In this document: positions 7,784 through 15,795 of the stretch, in pieces
Layout: each line of letters opens with the position of its first letter
Position numbering within the stretch: position 1 is the stretch's first letter
DNA from: CAYGFH01 sp964356315
Lineage (GTDB): Bacteria; Patescibacteriota; Microgenomatia; UBA10105; UBA927
Direction of reading: 5' to 3'
DNA: 30,405 nucleotides
Assembly (NCBI GenBank): GCA_964356315.1
Contig: CAYHHA010000020.1
Coordinates: 1-30,405 of the forward strand
Notes under the pieces: model-generated
Databases searched by the model: none
Seen by the model: the letters and a program-made list of their open reading frames with translations, nothing else
Told to the model about the DNA's origin: nothing
Position numbers and translations under genes: made by a program

Positions 7784-9367
7784 TTACATATCTCTTCGAA
7801 CTTTCCGTGGCGAATCCATCCAATCCGCTAGACGATGGTACATGGCGCGAAGATTATGATAATCTGTAGATCTTCCCAATTCCCGAAGCGCGATCAATGA
7901 CACGAGTAGTCCATCTGTTGTCCATAGATATCCAGGTTCCTGTGTGAGTTTTGCTGGCCAGAGTGACGTATGATCTGGAGATATATAATATGGCGTAATA
8001 ATTTTTGACTGGGGATATTGTGCATTTGCTAGTGCCATGTTATTCGCAGTAACATTTGTATAAGGGTTTTTGGGATAGAATCCATCAATATTTCCTCCCA
8101 TGAGTACAAAGTCTGGTCGACGACAGTAAAGCAGTGTGCTCGCATGCTCTTGATTTGCGTTCGGGTCTAAAATAATCATTTCTTCGTCCGTTGTGACGAC
8201 ACCTCGAGGGATGAGAATCTCTTCCCAAAAAGAACGAAGTAATGTGAGCGTCAAATTCGTTGCCTCCTGGGGGTCTATTGAGCGAATCGTTTGAATGATT
8301 AGTTCTACAGAATTTCCAGTTTTTTTTGACCAGTAATCAAGTATCCCGTCCGCAAACCGATAAAATTCAGGATTATCTCTGACAGACGCAAGCGCTTTCC
8401 CTGACACAATGTACCCTGCTGTGTTTACTAAATCAAAAGGTGTGCTAAATGAAATATATCCGTTTGAATGGGCGAATTCAGTTAGATGCTTCGTATCATA
8501 CCCCTCTACAAGTGCAACAATGCCGTATTCTTCTCTAAATTGAGCATTTCGTGAAGTATTTTTCGTAAACCCTCGTGATTGTACAGAGTTAAAAAATAAA
8601 GCGAAAGGCGATGGTGGTCCTCCTGTGTTGAAATACCACACTTCAGGCATGCGAAGGCCAAGTATATCATCAAGTTCAGGGCAAACCTCTGCCTTTTCAT
8701 TTGCGGCAATATCGTGAATTCGGCTAGTTAATTCAAAGAAAACATCGAGGTTAATTCCACCATATGTGGCAAATTTCCCACTTAAAGAGGCGAGAAGCTT
8801 CTGGACGTACTCTTTGATGGTATCTTCTGGTACTGTATGAAGATCTAGATACGGAAAATCGTCATCTGTTAGAGCTTCAAGACGATGTCGATGTTTCTGA
8901 GCCAAAAACGGCGATAGTTCTCGGTGAATATCAATAATTACTTGAGAGGGAATCGGGTGACCTCGGTGTCTAGTCATATCAGTAACAGCGTCAGGGTGCA
9001 TGCCTCGTAATAAATCGGAAAATATTCGGGTGGCGATGTTGTAGACTTTGTGGCCATTATTTGATACAGGCTCGATAAGTTGACGAAGCTTCGTATCCGA
9101 AGTTAAACTGTGCCACTGAATATCTTTAAGAAAGCTAGCACATCCTTGTGCGAGTTGTACTTTTACTTCGTCCAGTTCTGACTGTATTGGATAGCTCGGA
9201 GTGGATTTATCTTTTTGCGATCTGCAATCTCGAATAATAGTCCACAAAAACGGGCCGTCTTGGCTATGTATTTGGCCAGAGGAAATCCTTTCACTCAGCT
9301 CTCCGAGCTGAGGATTTACTTCCAAAGGATGTGCGCCTAGGTGTTGTTCATGCATTCTCTCATTCAT
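7784..9367 (-). CDS. Uncharacterised protein (527 aa)
   Basis: Not recognised. It is a long soluble-looking protein with no signal peptide or transmembrane helix. The N-terminal 200 residues are helical. The centre (about residues 235-320) has a Gly/Pro-rich strand-turn part (FNTGGPPSPF), and the C-terminal third contains conserved-looking segments such as LMGGNIDGFYPKNPYT and YYISPDHTSLWPAK. The mixture of His, Asp and aromatic residues could line an active site, but no known motif matches. The ATG at 9367 has a TATTAT/TATATT -10 box 9 nt upstream and no ribosome site. Its length and even composition make it clearly coding. It sits between two other unrecognised minus-strand genes. Confidence 0.85.
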   Translation of the reverse strand: MNERMHEQHLGAHPLEVNPQLGELSERISSGQIHSQDGPFLWTIIRDCRSQKDKSTPSYPIQSELDEVKVQLAQGCASFLKDIQWHSLTSDTKLRQLIEPVSNNGHKVYNIATRIFSDLLRGMHPDAVTDMTRHRGHPIPSQVIIDIHRELSPFLAQKHRHRLEALTDDDFPYLDLHTVPEDTIKEYVQKLLASLSGKFATYGGINLDVFFELTSRIHDIAANEKAEVCPELDDILGLRMPEVWYFNTGGPPSPFALFFNSVQSRGFTKNTSRNAQFREEYGIVALVEGYDTKHLTEFAHSNGYISFSTPFDLVNTAGYIVSGKALASVRDNPEFYRFADGILDYWSKKTGNSVELIIQTIRSIDPQEATNLTLTLLRSFWEEILIPRGVVTTDEEMIILDPNANQEHASTLLYCRRPDFVLMGGNIDGFYPKNPYTNVTANNMALANAQYPQSKIITPYYISPDHTSLWPAKLTQEPGYLWTTDGLLVSLIALRELGRSTDYHNLRAMYHRLADWMDSPRKVRRDM

Positions 9368-9376
9368 TAGTAGCTT

Positions 9377-9384
9377 ATAATATA
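9377..9384 (-). promoter_or_regulatory. -10 box of the 527-aa gene, leaderless type
   Basis: Overlapping TATATT (9379-9384) and TATTAT (9377-9382) on the minus strand lie 9-11 nt before the ATG at 9367. No convincing -35 is seen. Confidence 0.5.
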
Positions 9385-9504
9385 CAATTTTAAGCTAATA
9401 TTCAACTAGAAAATAGCATTTTTACAGCCGATAGTCATAAAAAATAAATAAACCTATAGAGTAGAATCTATGAAAATCCGAAGGAACGTGTTTTATTGAA
9501 AGGA

Positions 9505-9518
9505 TTTCTAATTAGAAA
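9505..9518. repeat. 14-bp perfect palindrome
   Basis: TTTCTAATTAGAAA is a perfect palindrome in the 161-bp spacer between the 527-aa and 179-aa minus-strand genes. It could be an operator half-site pair, but it is AT-rich and may be chance. Confidence 0.35.
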
Positions 9519-9528
9519 AACCAATTTT

Positions 9529-10068
9529 TTACGGTAAATTATATCTCTTTATTCTGTGAGGCTTTTTTGTTCTGTGTTGAACATCCGCGCCGTTGTTTTT
9601 CCAAAATTGCTCTACATCAATCACGAGCGTCCGTGACGTTGGGTCATTTAGTGCTTCTGCAAGCGATCCTTCCACAAATTGAAATTCAGTATCCGGCGAG
9701 GATTCCACGACTTCTAGGGGTGTTTGAGACCATCCAAACATTCCCATAGGGACTTTTGAAAGCATCATATATATAACTCGCCCTGTGGGAAAGTCATCGA
9801 TGACTTCCTGTAGTCGAATTGCACGCCTATATATTGGCGCTGTCAGTTCAAAGGCCTGATCACCAGTTCCGTTCGTCAATCTGCCTATTGGAGATTCCGG
9901 AGTGATCGTGTATATCCGTGTATCTACGACAAAATGTACCAATTCTTCCGGTCCGTATAAATCTTCAGGAATGCCAAAATCTATCGCAATTTCACGATCA
10001 AATCGGACATACGCAGGTTGTTTGGCGATATTTCCATCGTGCTTTATCTCATTTTCTTTCACATTCAT
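9529..10068 (-). CDS. Uncharacterised protein (179 aa)
   Basis: Not recognised. The frame is open to 10152, but the ATG at 10068 (MNVKENEIKHDG) is chosen because a TATACT -10 box lies 9 nt before it, and the longer version would run through the promoter and start codon of the divergent 360-aa gene. The protein is small and soluble, beta-rich in the first 100 residues, and ends in a basic tail (HRTKKPHRIKRYNLP) that could contact nucleic acid or another charged partner. There is no Cys or metal motif. Its divergent neighbour shares a 56-bp start-to-start region, so the two may be regulated together. Confidence 0.75.
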   Translation of the reverse strand: MNVKENEIKHDGNIAKQPAYVRFDREIAIDFGIPEDLYGPEELVHFVVDTRIYTITPESPIGRLTNGTGDQAFELTAPIYRRAIRLQEVIDDFPTGRVIYMMLSKVPMGMFGWSQTPLEVVESSPDTEFQFVEGSLAEALNDPTSRTLVIDVEQFWKNNGADVQHRTKKPHRIKRYNLP

Positions 10069-10077
10069 GCGAGAGGT

Positions 10078-10083
10078 AGTATA
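10078..10083 (-). promoter_or_regulatory. -10 box of the 179-aa gene, leaderless type
   Basis: TATACT on the minus strand ends 9 nt before the ATG at 10068. A weak -35 (TTGTTC, 10102-10107) is 18 nt away and overlaps the divergent promoter. Confidence 0.5.
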
Positions 10084-10091
10084 TATCTTTG

Positions 10092-10100
10092 TGGTACAAT
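10092..10100 (+). promoter_or_regulatory. Extended -10 promoter of the 360-aa gene
   Basis: TGG-TACAAT at 10092-10100 is an extended -10. It lies 24 nt before the ATG at 10125 and overlaps the minus-strand promoter of the 179-aa gene. Confidence 0.45.
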
Positions 10101-10124
10101 CGAACAAATTTTCTCTTTGGGCAT

Positions 10125-11207
10125 ATGGGAAAAAGAACAGTAGAATATCCACCTGACCAATTTCAGTTGCCGTTCATGGCGACAGAACATCCGTTGGTAT
10201 CGCGCGGTTTAGACAGTGCTATCATCACAGATCTTCAGCAAAATCCCCATTGGAATAGCATAGTAGGCCATCATGCCGCCATAGTTGACATGGATCATGT
10301 CAATGGAGCCATCGTCGATCCTAGAACGATCGCTCTTGAACGACTTGTGTATGATCTTGATTTATCGCACGAACATCGTTTAGGAGGGATAGCAATTATA
10401 TCTCCTCGATTGAACAACGAGGAGGCTGATACAAAATTTTTTGCACAATATGTTCATCCGTTATCGCCAGGTGGCGTGTTGTTGGTATATGAGCCGTATG
10501 AAAAAATACTGCCCCCAAAAAATGCGCGCAAACAGGTGCTTCATGATGCGGGATATAAGCATATTGGATTTTCTCATTCTGAGAAATATCTGATTTGGCA
10601 TGCGCAAAAACAGAAAGAGGCGCATCGGAACCCTGTGAATATTTGGGAATCAGAACGCGCGGGGCAGAAAGCACAGCAGTATCTCTCTTTTATGCGAAAA
10701 GCGTATGCTACCTCTGGGTTTGTTCTCCTGTCGGATACTGCGATTATTGAGAGATTATCTGCCTCGACGTTTGTTCCTCAGGATCTCTTATTTTTACTTG
10801 AGGGCAGGGGTGTTACACTCTTATCTCCATGTGGGTGTGAAATCGAAAAAACGTACAATGATATTGAGCCTTGGGTTATTGTGAACGAGGTTCCTGAATG
10901 TGGTCACGTGGGAATGCAAGAATCAATCGAATTATTTGATCATATCATTGCTCTTCGAATGCCGTATCAAGAGCCCTCGCATGCAGAAATAGTTCCTGTT
11001 GTCACAACAGCGCCTCCGAGTGAAATATTATTGACGGTATCTAAAGACGAGCACCCATGTGGGGAGATTCAATATGTCTCTCGGGCTCAAAACCTAATTC
11101 ATCGCAACGGTCATCAGTATATGCGGTATAAGATCGATAAATTTTGTCCACATTGTGGAGATATTTTTCGCGATAAGACCAGATTTGTTGACGTGCTCCG
11201 GTCATAA
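10125..11207 (+). CDS. Uncharacterised protein, methyltransferase-like core and C-terminal Cys motifs (360 aa)
   Basis: I chose the ATG at 10125 (MGKRTVEYPP) over TTG 10089, since the promoter -10 lies between them. Residues about 90-160 resemble the second half of a Rossmann methyltransferase: a strand (GGIAIISPRL), then HPLSPGGVLLVYEPYEK, then a helix, then AGYKHIGFSHSEKYLIWHA. The usual glycine-rich S-adenosylmethionine loop is not clear, so this is tentative. The C-terminal half has Cys/His groups, CGCEIEKTY, then CGHVG, then CPHCGD near the end, which may bind zinc. No membrane segment is present. It is the last gene of the unrecognised block and lies 171 bp before mreB on the same strand. 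Confidence 0.8.
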   Translation: MGKRTVEYPPDQFQLPFMATEHPLVSRGLDSAIITDLQQNPHWNSIVGHHAAIVDMDHVNGAIVDPRTIALERLVYDLDLSHEHRLGGIAIISPRLNNEEADTKFFAQYVHPLSPGGVLLVYEPYEKILPPKNARKQVLHDAGYKHIGFSHSEKYLIWHAQKQKEAHRNPVNIWESERAGQKAQQYLSFMRKAYATSGFVLLSDTAIIERLSASTFVPQDLLFLLEGRGVTLLSPCGCEIEKTYNDIEPWVIVNEVPECGHVGMQESIELFDHIIALRMPYQEPSHAEIVPVVTTAPPSEILLTVSKDEHPCGEIQYVSRAQNLIHRNGHQYMRYKIDKFCPHCGDIFRDKTRFVDVLRS

Positions 11208-11234
11208 GCGATCAAAATAATGATTCGACGGATA

Positions 11235-11243
11235 TGCTAAAAT
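11235..11243 (+). promoter_or_regulatory. Candidate extended -10 promoter of mreB
   Basis: TGC-TAAAAT at 11235-11243 is an extended -10; TATAAT at 11250-11255 is an alternative. Either gives a leader of about 115-130 nt, long for this window, in keeping with the presence of a Shine-Dalgarno site before mreB. Confidence 0.4.
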
Positions 11244-11363
11244 AGCCTCTATAATGTTTGACTTCATTTTTAAACTTCCTTCGCCCCACAGAACCTTGCC
11301 AATCGGCTTTAGGGTGCTATTCGTACACGCCTCATGGCGCAGTTTGGCGGGGCTTCGAGAACT

Positions 11364-11370
11364 AGGGAGG
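11364..11370 (+). promoter_or_regulatory. Shine-Dalgarno site of mreB
   Basis: AGGGAGG lies 8 nt before the ATG at 11379. It decides the mreB start over the in-frame ATG at 11334. Confidence 0.8.
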
Positions 11371-11378
11371 ATGAATGT

Positions 11379-12434
11379 ATGTTAGATTGGATTTTTCGAC
11401 TTCTCTCGCATGATTTAGGCATAGATTTAGGAACGGCAAATACGCTTGTGTATGTAAAAGGGAAAGGGATTATTGTCAGAGAGCCTTCTGTCGTTGCACG
11501 TCACAAAAAAACAAAACAGATTGTGGCTATCGGTCGTGAAGCTAAAAAAATGCTCGGAAAAACCCCGCAAACCATCGAGGCTCTCAGGCCACTTCGGGAC
11601 GGCGTTATCTCTGACTTCGACGCCGCAGAAGCCATGCTTCGATACTACATCCAGCTTGTACATAAACAGCCCGTTCGTCCTGGATTCCCGAGTGTCCCAC
11701 GACCACGCGTTGTTGTTGGAATTCCTTCGGGAGTTACTGAGGTAGAGCGCCGAGCGGTGCAGGAAGCGGCGATTATGGCAGGAGCGCGGGAAGTGTATCT
11801 CATCGAAGAGCCAATGGCTGCAGCCATTGGGGCAGGATTGCCAATAGAGGAATCCACCGGAAGCTTTATTTGTGATATTGGTGGGGGGACGAGCGAAATC
11901 GCAGTTATGTCGTTGGGAGGCATTGTCGTGAATCGAAGTATACGCACGGCAGGAGACGAGATGGATGACGCGATTGTAAGCTTTATGCGCTTGAAATATT
12001 CACTACTTATCGGCGAGCAAACGGCAGAGGACATAAAAATCACGATTGGAAGCGCCTATCCAGTGGATAAATCCGATCGGCAGACGGTCGTACGGGGACG
12101 CGATATCGAGACAGGTTTGCCAAAATCCGTACGCATCGGGGAGGCAGAGATCCGAGAAGCACTTGCGACTGTTGTTCAAGAGATCATAGAGGGTATATCA
12201 GAAACGATAGAGGAAACCCCTCCAGAGCTCATCGGTGCCATTATGGAACATGGGATCGTGTTGGCAGGCGGTGGATCACTCATTCGCGGGATAGATAAGC
12301 TTATCGCTCAAGAGATAAAAATGCCAGTATGGGTGACGGAAGATCCACAAACGGCCGTTGTGCGCGGGTGTGGTAAATTATTAGATGATGATGTGCTCCT
12401 TCGCAAGGTAAAAATCGCAGGAAGGAAGATGTAA
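11379..12434 (+). CDS. mreB: Rod shape-determining protein MreB
   Basis: MreB is the bacterial actin homologue that forms membrane-bound filaments and guides lateral wall synthesis. The protein (351 aa, usual length about 340) begins with a short amphipathic stretch, MLDWIFRLL, that fits membrane attachment. It then shows phosphate 1 (DLGIDLGTANTLVYVKG), phosphate 2 (FICDIGGGTSEIAVMSLGG) and the adenosine-binding loop (HGIVLAGGGSLIRGID). The ATG at 11379 is chosen over ATG 11334 because of AGGGAGG 8 nt upstream and because MreB proteins start this way. It is followed by a paired-hairpin repeat, a PAP2 phosphatase and the PBP2-type transpeptidase on the same strand. mreC and mreD are not next to it. 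Identification is firm. Confidence 0.97.
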   Translation: MLDWIFRLLSHDLGIDLGTANTLVYVKGKGIIVREPSVVARHKKTKQIVAIGREAKKMLGKTPQTIEALRPLRDGVISDFDAAEAMLRYYIQLVHKQPVRPGFPSVPRPRVVVGIPSGVTEVERRAVQEAAIMAGAREVYLIEEPMAAAIGAGLPIEESTGSFICDIGGGTSEIAVMSLGGIVVNRSIRTAGDEMDDAIVSFMRLKYSLLIGEQTAEDIKITIGSAYPVDKSDRQTVVRGRDIETGLPKSVRIGEAEIREALATVVQEIIEGISETIEETPPELIGAIMEHGIVLAGGGSLIRGIDKLIAQEIKMPVWVTEDPQTAVVRGCGKLLDDDVLLRKVKIAGRKM

Positions 12435-12442
12435 ATACTCTT

Positions 12443-12518
12443 TGTCATTCCCGCGAAAGCGGGAATCCATTTATTATATTAAAATACTAGTAGATCCCCG
12501 ATCAGGTCGGGGATGACA
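12443..12518. repeat. Paired-hairpin repeat element, copy 1
   Basis: 76 bp, starting 8 bp after the mreB stop. It is bounded by TGTCAT and ATGACA inverted ends. Inside are hairpin 1, ATTCCCGC-GAAA-GCGGGAAT (12447-12466), and hairpin 2, ATCCCCGA-TCAGG-TCGGGGAT (12494-12514). It has the same layout as the element at 20044-20126. It resembles the small non-autonomous palindromic repeats (REP/MITE type) found in many bacterial genomes. As RNA it could also protect or end the mreB transcript. Confidence 0.85.
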
Positions 12519-12528
12519 TAAATTAAGC

Positions 12529-13083
12529 ATGCTATTCTTTGCCACCCTCCTATCTATCGTATTTGAACCCGCCATTTTATTGGCCGTTTCTTTTTTGGCG
12601 GTTGCAGTCAGAGGCGGTCTTTCGTTTCCGATTGCATGCGTCTGGATGGTAGGTCTGATGGGTCCCATGGTTTTATATCGATTATGGGCGAAAAAGCATC
12701 ACGGGCTTGATTGGGATATGCATAAACGGGAAGACCGTATTCGACCATTTTTATTTTTATTAGGATATCTAGTCATAGCGGGAGGGGTCATTTGGGCAGT
12801 TGAGCCTCGTTTATTGCCGTTACTATCACTTTTTCTGTTTTGGACACTTGGATTTTTCAGTATCACTGCAATGTGGACAAAAATTTCAGGCCATGTTGGG
12901 GGAGATATGCTGGCAATCGGGATGATCATCCAGTGGTATGGATACGCGTGGTGGCCACTCATGTTGATCGTTCCTCTCGTTGCTTGGGCACGGGTGTTTC
13001 GCCGGGATCACACAACACATCAGGTGTTATTAGGTTTTGCGTATTCTGTGATAATCCTACTCATATACAGGTTATTCTCTTGA
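12529..13083 (+). CDS. PAP2-superfamily membrane phosphatase
   Basis: A polytopic membrane protein (184 aa, about five or six helices) with the three PAP2 signature blocks. Block 1 is K-x6-RP in HKREDRIRP (about residues 63-71), block 2 is SGH (KISGHVGGD, about 118-126), and block 3 is R-x5-H in RVFRRDHTTHQ (about 155-165). The family removes phosphate from lipid phosphates such as undecaprenyl pyrophosphate, phosphatidate or phosphatidylglycerol phosphate. Lying between mreB and the PBP2 gene it could recycle the undecaprenyl carrier for wall synthesis, but this is inference from context. There is no ribosome site; the start lies 10 bp after the repeat element. Block 3 has R-R-D-H where many members have SR..LG.H, so the substrate is uncertain. 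Confidence 0.8.
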   Translation: MLFFATLLSIVFEPAILLAVSFLAVAVRGGLSFPIACVWMVGLMGPMVLYRLWAKKHHGLDWDMHKREDRIRPFLFLLGYLVIAGGVIWAVEPRLLPLLSLFLFWTLGFFSITAMWTKISGHVGGDMLAIGMIIQWYGYAWWPLMLIVPLVAWARVFRRDHTTHQVLLGFAYSVIILLIYRLFS

Positions 13084-13161
13084 ATCATGAATTTTGAGGT
13101 ATGAATACTGATATATTTGGTATAGTCATAATTCATTATTCGTTATTCATTCTTCCAAAGT

Positions 13162-15072
13162 ATGAAACTCGGTAAAGCATTTTCTGATAGTGTCATAGTA
13201 GAGCGCAAGCAACATATGCGCACACAGTCCGATGAGGATTCTTGGTGGCTTGGGATGGGGCGCGTGTTGTTTTTTCTCACGGTTCTGTGCGTGGGATTTT
13301 TTATCCTTGTCTGGAGGCTGTTTGATCTTTCTGTGGTGCAGGGACATTATTTTCGGACGTTGGCAAATGGAAATCGAACCAAAGAACTCATTCGTCACGC
13401 ACCTCGGGGAATTCTCCGCGACAGGACGGGGAAACCACTAGTCGAAAATATTCCGTATTATCGTCTGATAAAGCCCTGCAAGAAAAATGCCATCGAGGGC
13501 TGTGTGCAAACTGTATCTCGGGAAGAGGGAGATGTTCTTATTTCCAAAGGGATGCCAGCTGGGACATTTCTTGAAGTGGATTATAAGCGGGAATATGTCT
13601 ATCCGACCGCGATTAGCCATGTCCTCGGGTATACCGGGGAAATTTCAGAATCTGAACTCACAGATGAGTATTATAAATTACGATACTACTCCCGCGGAGA
13701 TCGGCTTGGAAGAACAGGGGCAGAGGCAGTATTTGAAGAAAAACTTCGGGGGAGAGATGGTAAGGAGTTGGTTGAGGTAGACTCGGCAGGGAAAATTCTC
13801 CGTGTACTAGGGAGAGACAAAGAAATCGCCGGACAGGATGTCTATCTCTCTATAGATATGTCGCTACAAGAAGTGGCCTCGGCAAGTTTCCCCAAAGGAG
13901 AAAAAGGGTCCATTGTGGTGTCGAGGCCATCAACAGGAGAGTTGTTGGCGCTGTATTCAAGTCCTTCGTACGATATCAACGCCTTTTCCTTTGGGTTATC
14001 AAACGATGATTATACCCGGTTGATAAATGATTCTGACCGGCCCATGTTTGATCGTGCCATCGGAGGAGTGTATCCACCTGGATCTACATTTAAACTCGTG
14101 ACGTCCTTGGCCGCATTGGAAGAAGGTGCGATAGATAGAAAAACATTGGTAGACGATGTCGGCGTTCTGAAAATAGGGCCATTTTCTTTTCCAAATTGGT
14201 ACTTTAACCAATATGGGAAGACGGAGGGGATGGTAGATGTTGTCAAAGCGCTCGAGAGAAGTAACGATATTTTTTTCTACAAAACAGGAGAATGGTTGGG
14301 TATTACAAAATTAGCTGCATGGGCGCATAAGGTCGGGATTGGAAAGCCCCTTGGCATAGAGTTAGCAGGAGAAGCAAGCGGTCTGATGCCAGATCCTGCG
14401 TGGAAAAAAGAGAGATTTTCCACCGCGTTTGATAAAGAAGCCAGAAACGATGATTGGTATGTAGGAGACACGTATCATGTAAGCATAGGCCAGGGGTACT
14501 TGCTCACCACACCGCTTCAGGTTAATACATGGACAAATGTTGTGGCAAATCGGGGAGCTGTGTGTGTGCCAACGATAAAAAAAGTAACAAGCGATGTATC
14601 AGCGGGCAAGAGGGTGGGGGAAAGGTGCAAAGAAATTGTAGTAAAAAAAGCAGATACGATAGATCTGATTACCGCCGGCATGCGCAAAGCGTGTGAGCCA
14701 GGGGGGACAGGTTGGCCGATGTTCAATTTCAGCATCAATGCGTCAAAGCAACAACGCATCAATGTGGCCACAGAATCCGCTGACGCCTTGACGCAACGAC
14801 GCGCCGACGCAACCCTCATTCCCGTCGCCTGCAAAACTGGGACAGCAGAATATGGTGATCCTAAAAATCGTACGCATGCATGGTTTACTGTCTTTGCACC
14901 CTTGCCCGCTGAAGTCCCGCAAGGCGGGACGAAGGAGGGTTTACCCGAGACCAAAACCATTTCCGGTGATCCCGAAATATCAGTAACGGTGTTGGTTGAA
15001 GAGGCAGGAGAAGGAAGTACAGTCGCAGCTCCAGTGGCAAAAAAGATATTGGAAGAATGGTTTGGGAGATAG
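13162..15072 (+). CDS. mrdA: Penicillin-binding protein 2 (class B transpeptidase)
   Basis: This protein cross-links peptidoglycan in the elongation machine with MreB. After a short cytoplasmic tail there is one membrane helix (about residues 33-52), then the PBP dimer domain (PRGILRDRTGKPLVEN, about 79-94), then the transpeptidase domain. Active-site motifs are S308-TFK311, S367-N-D369 and K558-TGT. At 636 aa it is close to the family norm. Two odd inserts flank the KTG motif: about residues 524-553, encoded by sequence with a TGCGTCAA/TTGACGCA inverted repeat, and about 580-605, containing a perfect GTCCCGC-AAG-GCGGGAC palindrome. rodA, its usual partner, is not in the window. Start: ATG 13162, no ribosome site; ATG 13216 is possible. 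Its stop lies 2 bp from the convergent glycosyltransferase. Confidence 0.95.
   Translation: MKLGKAFSDSVIVERKQHMRTQSDEDSWWLGMGRVLFFLTVLCVGFFILVWRLFDLSVVQGHYFRTLANGNRTKELIRHAPRGILRDRTGKPLVENIPYYRLIKPCKKNAIEGCVQTVSREEGDVLISKGMPAGTFLEVDYKREYVYPTAISHVLGYTGEISESELTDEYYKLRYYSRGDRLGRTGAEAVFEEKLRGRDGKELVEVDSAGKILRVLGRDKEIAGQDVYLSIDMSLQEVASASFPKGEKGSIVVSRPSTGELLALYSSPSYDINAFSFGLSNDDYTRLINDSDRPMFDRAIGGVYPPGSTFKLVTSLAALEEGAIDRKTLVDDVGVLKIGPFSFPNWYFNQYGKTEGMVDVVKALERSNDIFFYKTGEWLGITKLAAWAHKVGIGKPLGIELAGEASGLMPDPAWKKERFSTAFDKEARNDDWYVGDTYHVSIGQGYLLTTPLQVNTWTNVVANRGAVCVPTIKKVTSDVSAGKRVGERCKEIVVKKADTIDLITAGMRKACEPGGTGWPMFNFSINASKQQRINVATESADALTQRRADATLIPVACKTGTAEYGDPKNRTHAWFTVFAPLPAEVPQGGTKEGLPETKTISGDPEISVTVLVEEAGEGSTVAAPVAKKILEEWFGR
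14739..14795. repeat. Inverted repeat inside the PBP2 gene (insert 1)
   Basis: TGCGTCAA (14739-14746) and TTGACGCA (14788-14795) are inverted arms enclosing 41 nt. They lie in a Gln/Asp/Ala-rich stretch just before the KTG motif that is not part of the usual PBP2 core. It looks like a repeat tolerated in frame. Confidence 0.5.
14914..14930. repeat. 17-bp perfect hairpin repeat inside the PBP2 gene (insert 2)
   Basis: GTCCCGC-AAG-GCGGGAC forms a perfect 7-bp stem. It encodes VPQGGT in a Pro/Gly/Lys-rich loop after the KTG motif. The stem is similar in sequence to hairpin 1 of the intergenic repeat elements. Confidence 0.75.
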
Positions 15073-15074
15073 CT

Positions 15075-15785
15075 TTAGGATCTATAATCCGTTGCATTAT
15101 AGAGTGTCGGTTTGCTTCGAAAGAGCAGTGAAAAATAATTCCCGAGTTGTTCGGGAACTTCGCGAACTATAGCGCCAATAGAGTTATACCGTCTGGCAGA
15201 TCCGTAGACAAATTGATTGCGCAATAACAGTATTTTTCCGTATTTCTTTAACTTTATGCCCAGCAGAGTGTCTGCTCCTATATTTATGTTGGGGTCATAC
15301 CCTCCGACTGCATCATATGCTGTTCTTTTATACGCCATATTCATGCCACATAAGTGAGAGTTCAAGAGGATCGGAATCGTGTAATTTGCGCTATTTACGA
15401 ATACTCGAAAGAGCAACGGTCCATCCTTAAAATAAAAAGGACCGCCGGATGCCACAACATCTGAATTTCTGGTGAATGCTTTTGAAATTTCTGAGAGCCA
15501 ATGTGTATCTACTACGGTGTCTGCATCAGTCTGTGCGATTATCGGCGCCGTGGAATATTTTTCAATTCCTGCTTTGACGGCAAAGACATATCCTTTCTGT
15601 TTCTCAGATTTTACGAGTACGTTGGGGTACGACTCAGCGATTTTTTTTGTCGCATCTGTAGAAGAATTGTCAACAACAATTATGCGGTATGAACCCGTGT
15701 ATGCTTGATTAGAAAGCGCTGTAAGGCAATCCCTAATTGTTTTCTCTTCGTTATACGCTGGTATAATCACATCTATGTCGCTCAT
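15075..15785 (-). CDS. Family 2 glycosyltransferase
   Basis: A 236-aa GT-A fold glycosyltransferase that should move a sugar from a nucleotide donor. It begins DIDVIIPAYNEEKTIRDCL (family 2 nucleotide-binding start), followed by IIVVDNSSTDAT and the metal-binding DxD-type motif TDADT near residue 87. It then has CGMNMAYKR and GGYDPNINIGADT, typical of the acceptor and catalytic region. It has no membrane helix of its own, so it probably acts at the inner face of the membrane. It diverges from a UDP-galactopyranose-mutase-like gene with 49 bp between starts, suggesting joint control and a role in a surface polysaccharide or glycolipid. Start ATG 15785 has an extended -10 box 10 nt upstream. 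Sugar and acceptor cannot be read from sequence. Confidence 0.92.
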   Translation of the reverse strand: MSDIDVIIPAYNEEKTIRDCLTALSNQAYTGSYRIIVVDNSSTDATKKIAESYPNVLVKSEKQKGYVFAVKAGIEKYSTAPIIAQTDADTVVDTHWLSEISKAFTRNSDVVASGGPFYFKDGPLLFRVFVNSANYTIPILLNSHLCGMNMAYKRTAYDAVGGYDPNINIGADTLLGIKLKKYGKILLLRNQFVYGSARRYNSIGAIVREVPEQLGNYFSLLFRSKPTLYNATDYRS

Positions 15786-15795
15786 GGCTTTTAAT

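Noticed and set aside
11645..12043. 132-codon minus-strand open frame inside mreB
   Set aside because: It is a shadow of a firmly identified gene, with Ser/Pro/Thr-rich content typical of antisense frames.
13084..13161. ATTCATTATTCGTTATTCATTC repeats before the PBP2 gene read as operators
   Set aside because: Short AT-rich near-repeats of this kind are expected by chance, and no matching site was seen elsewhere.
14517..14960. 147-codon minus-strand open frame inside the PBP2 gene
   Set aside because: It lies wholly within the transpeptidase domain on the opposite strand, with no start signal.
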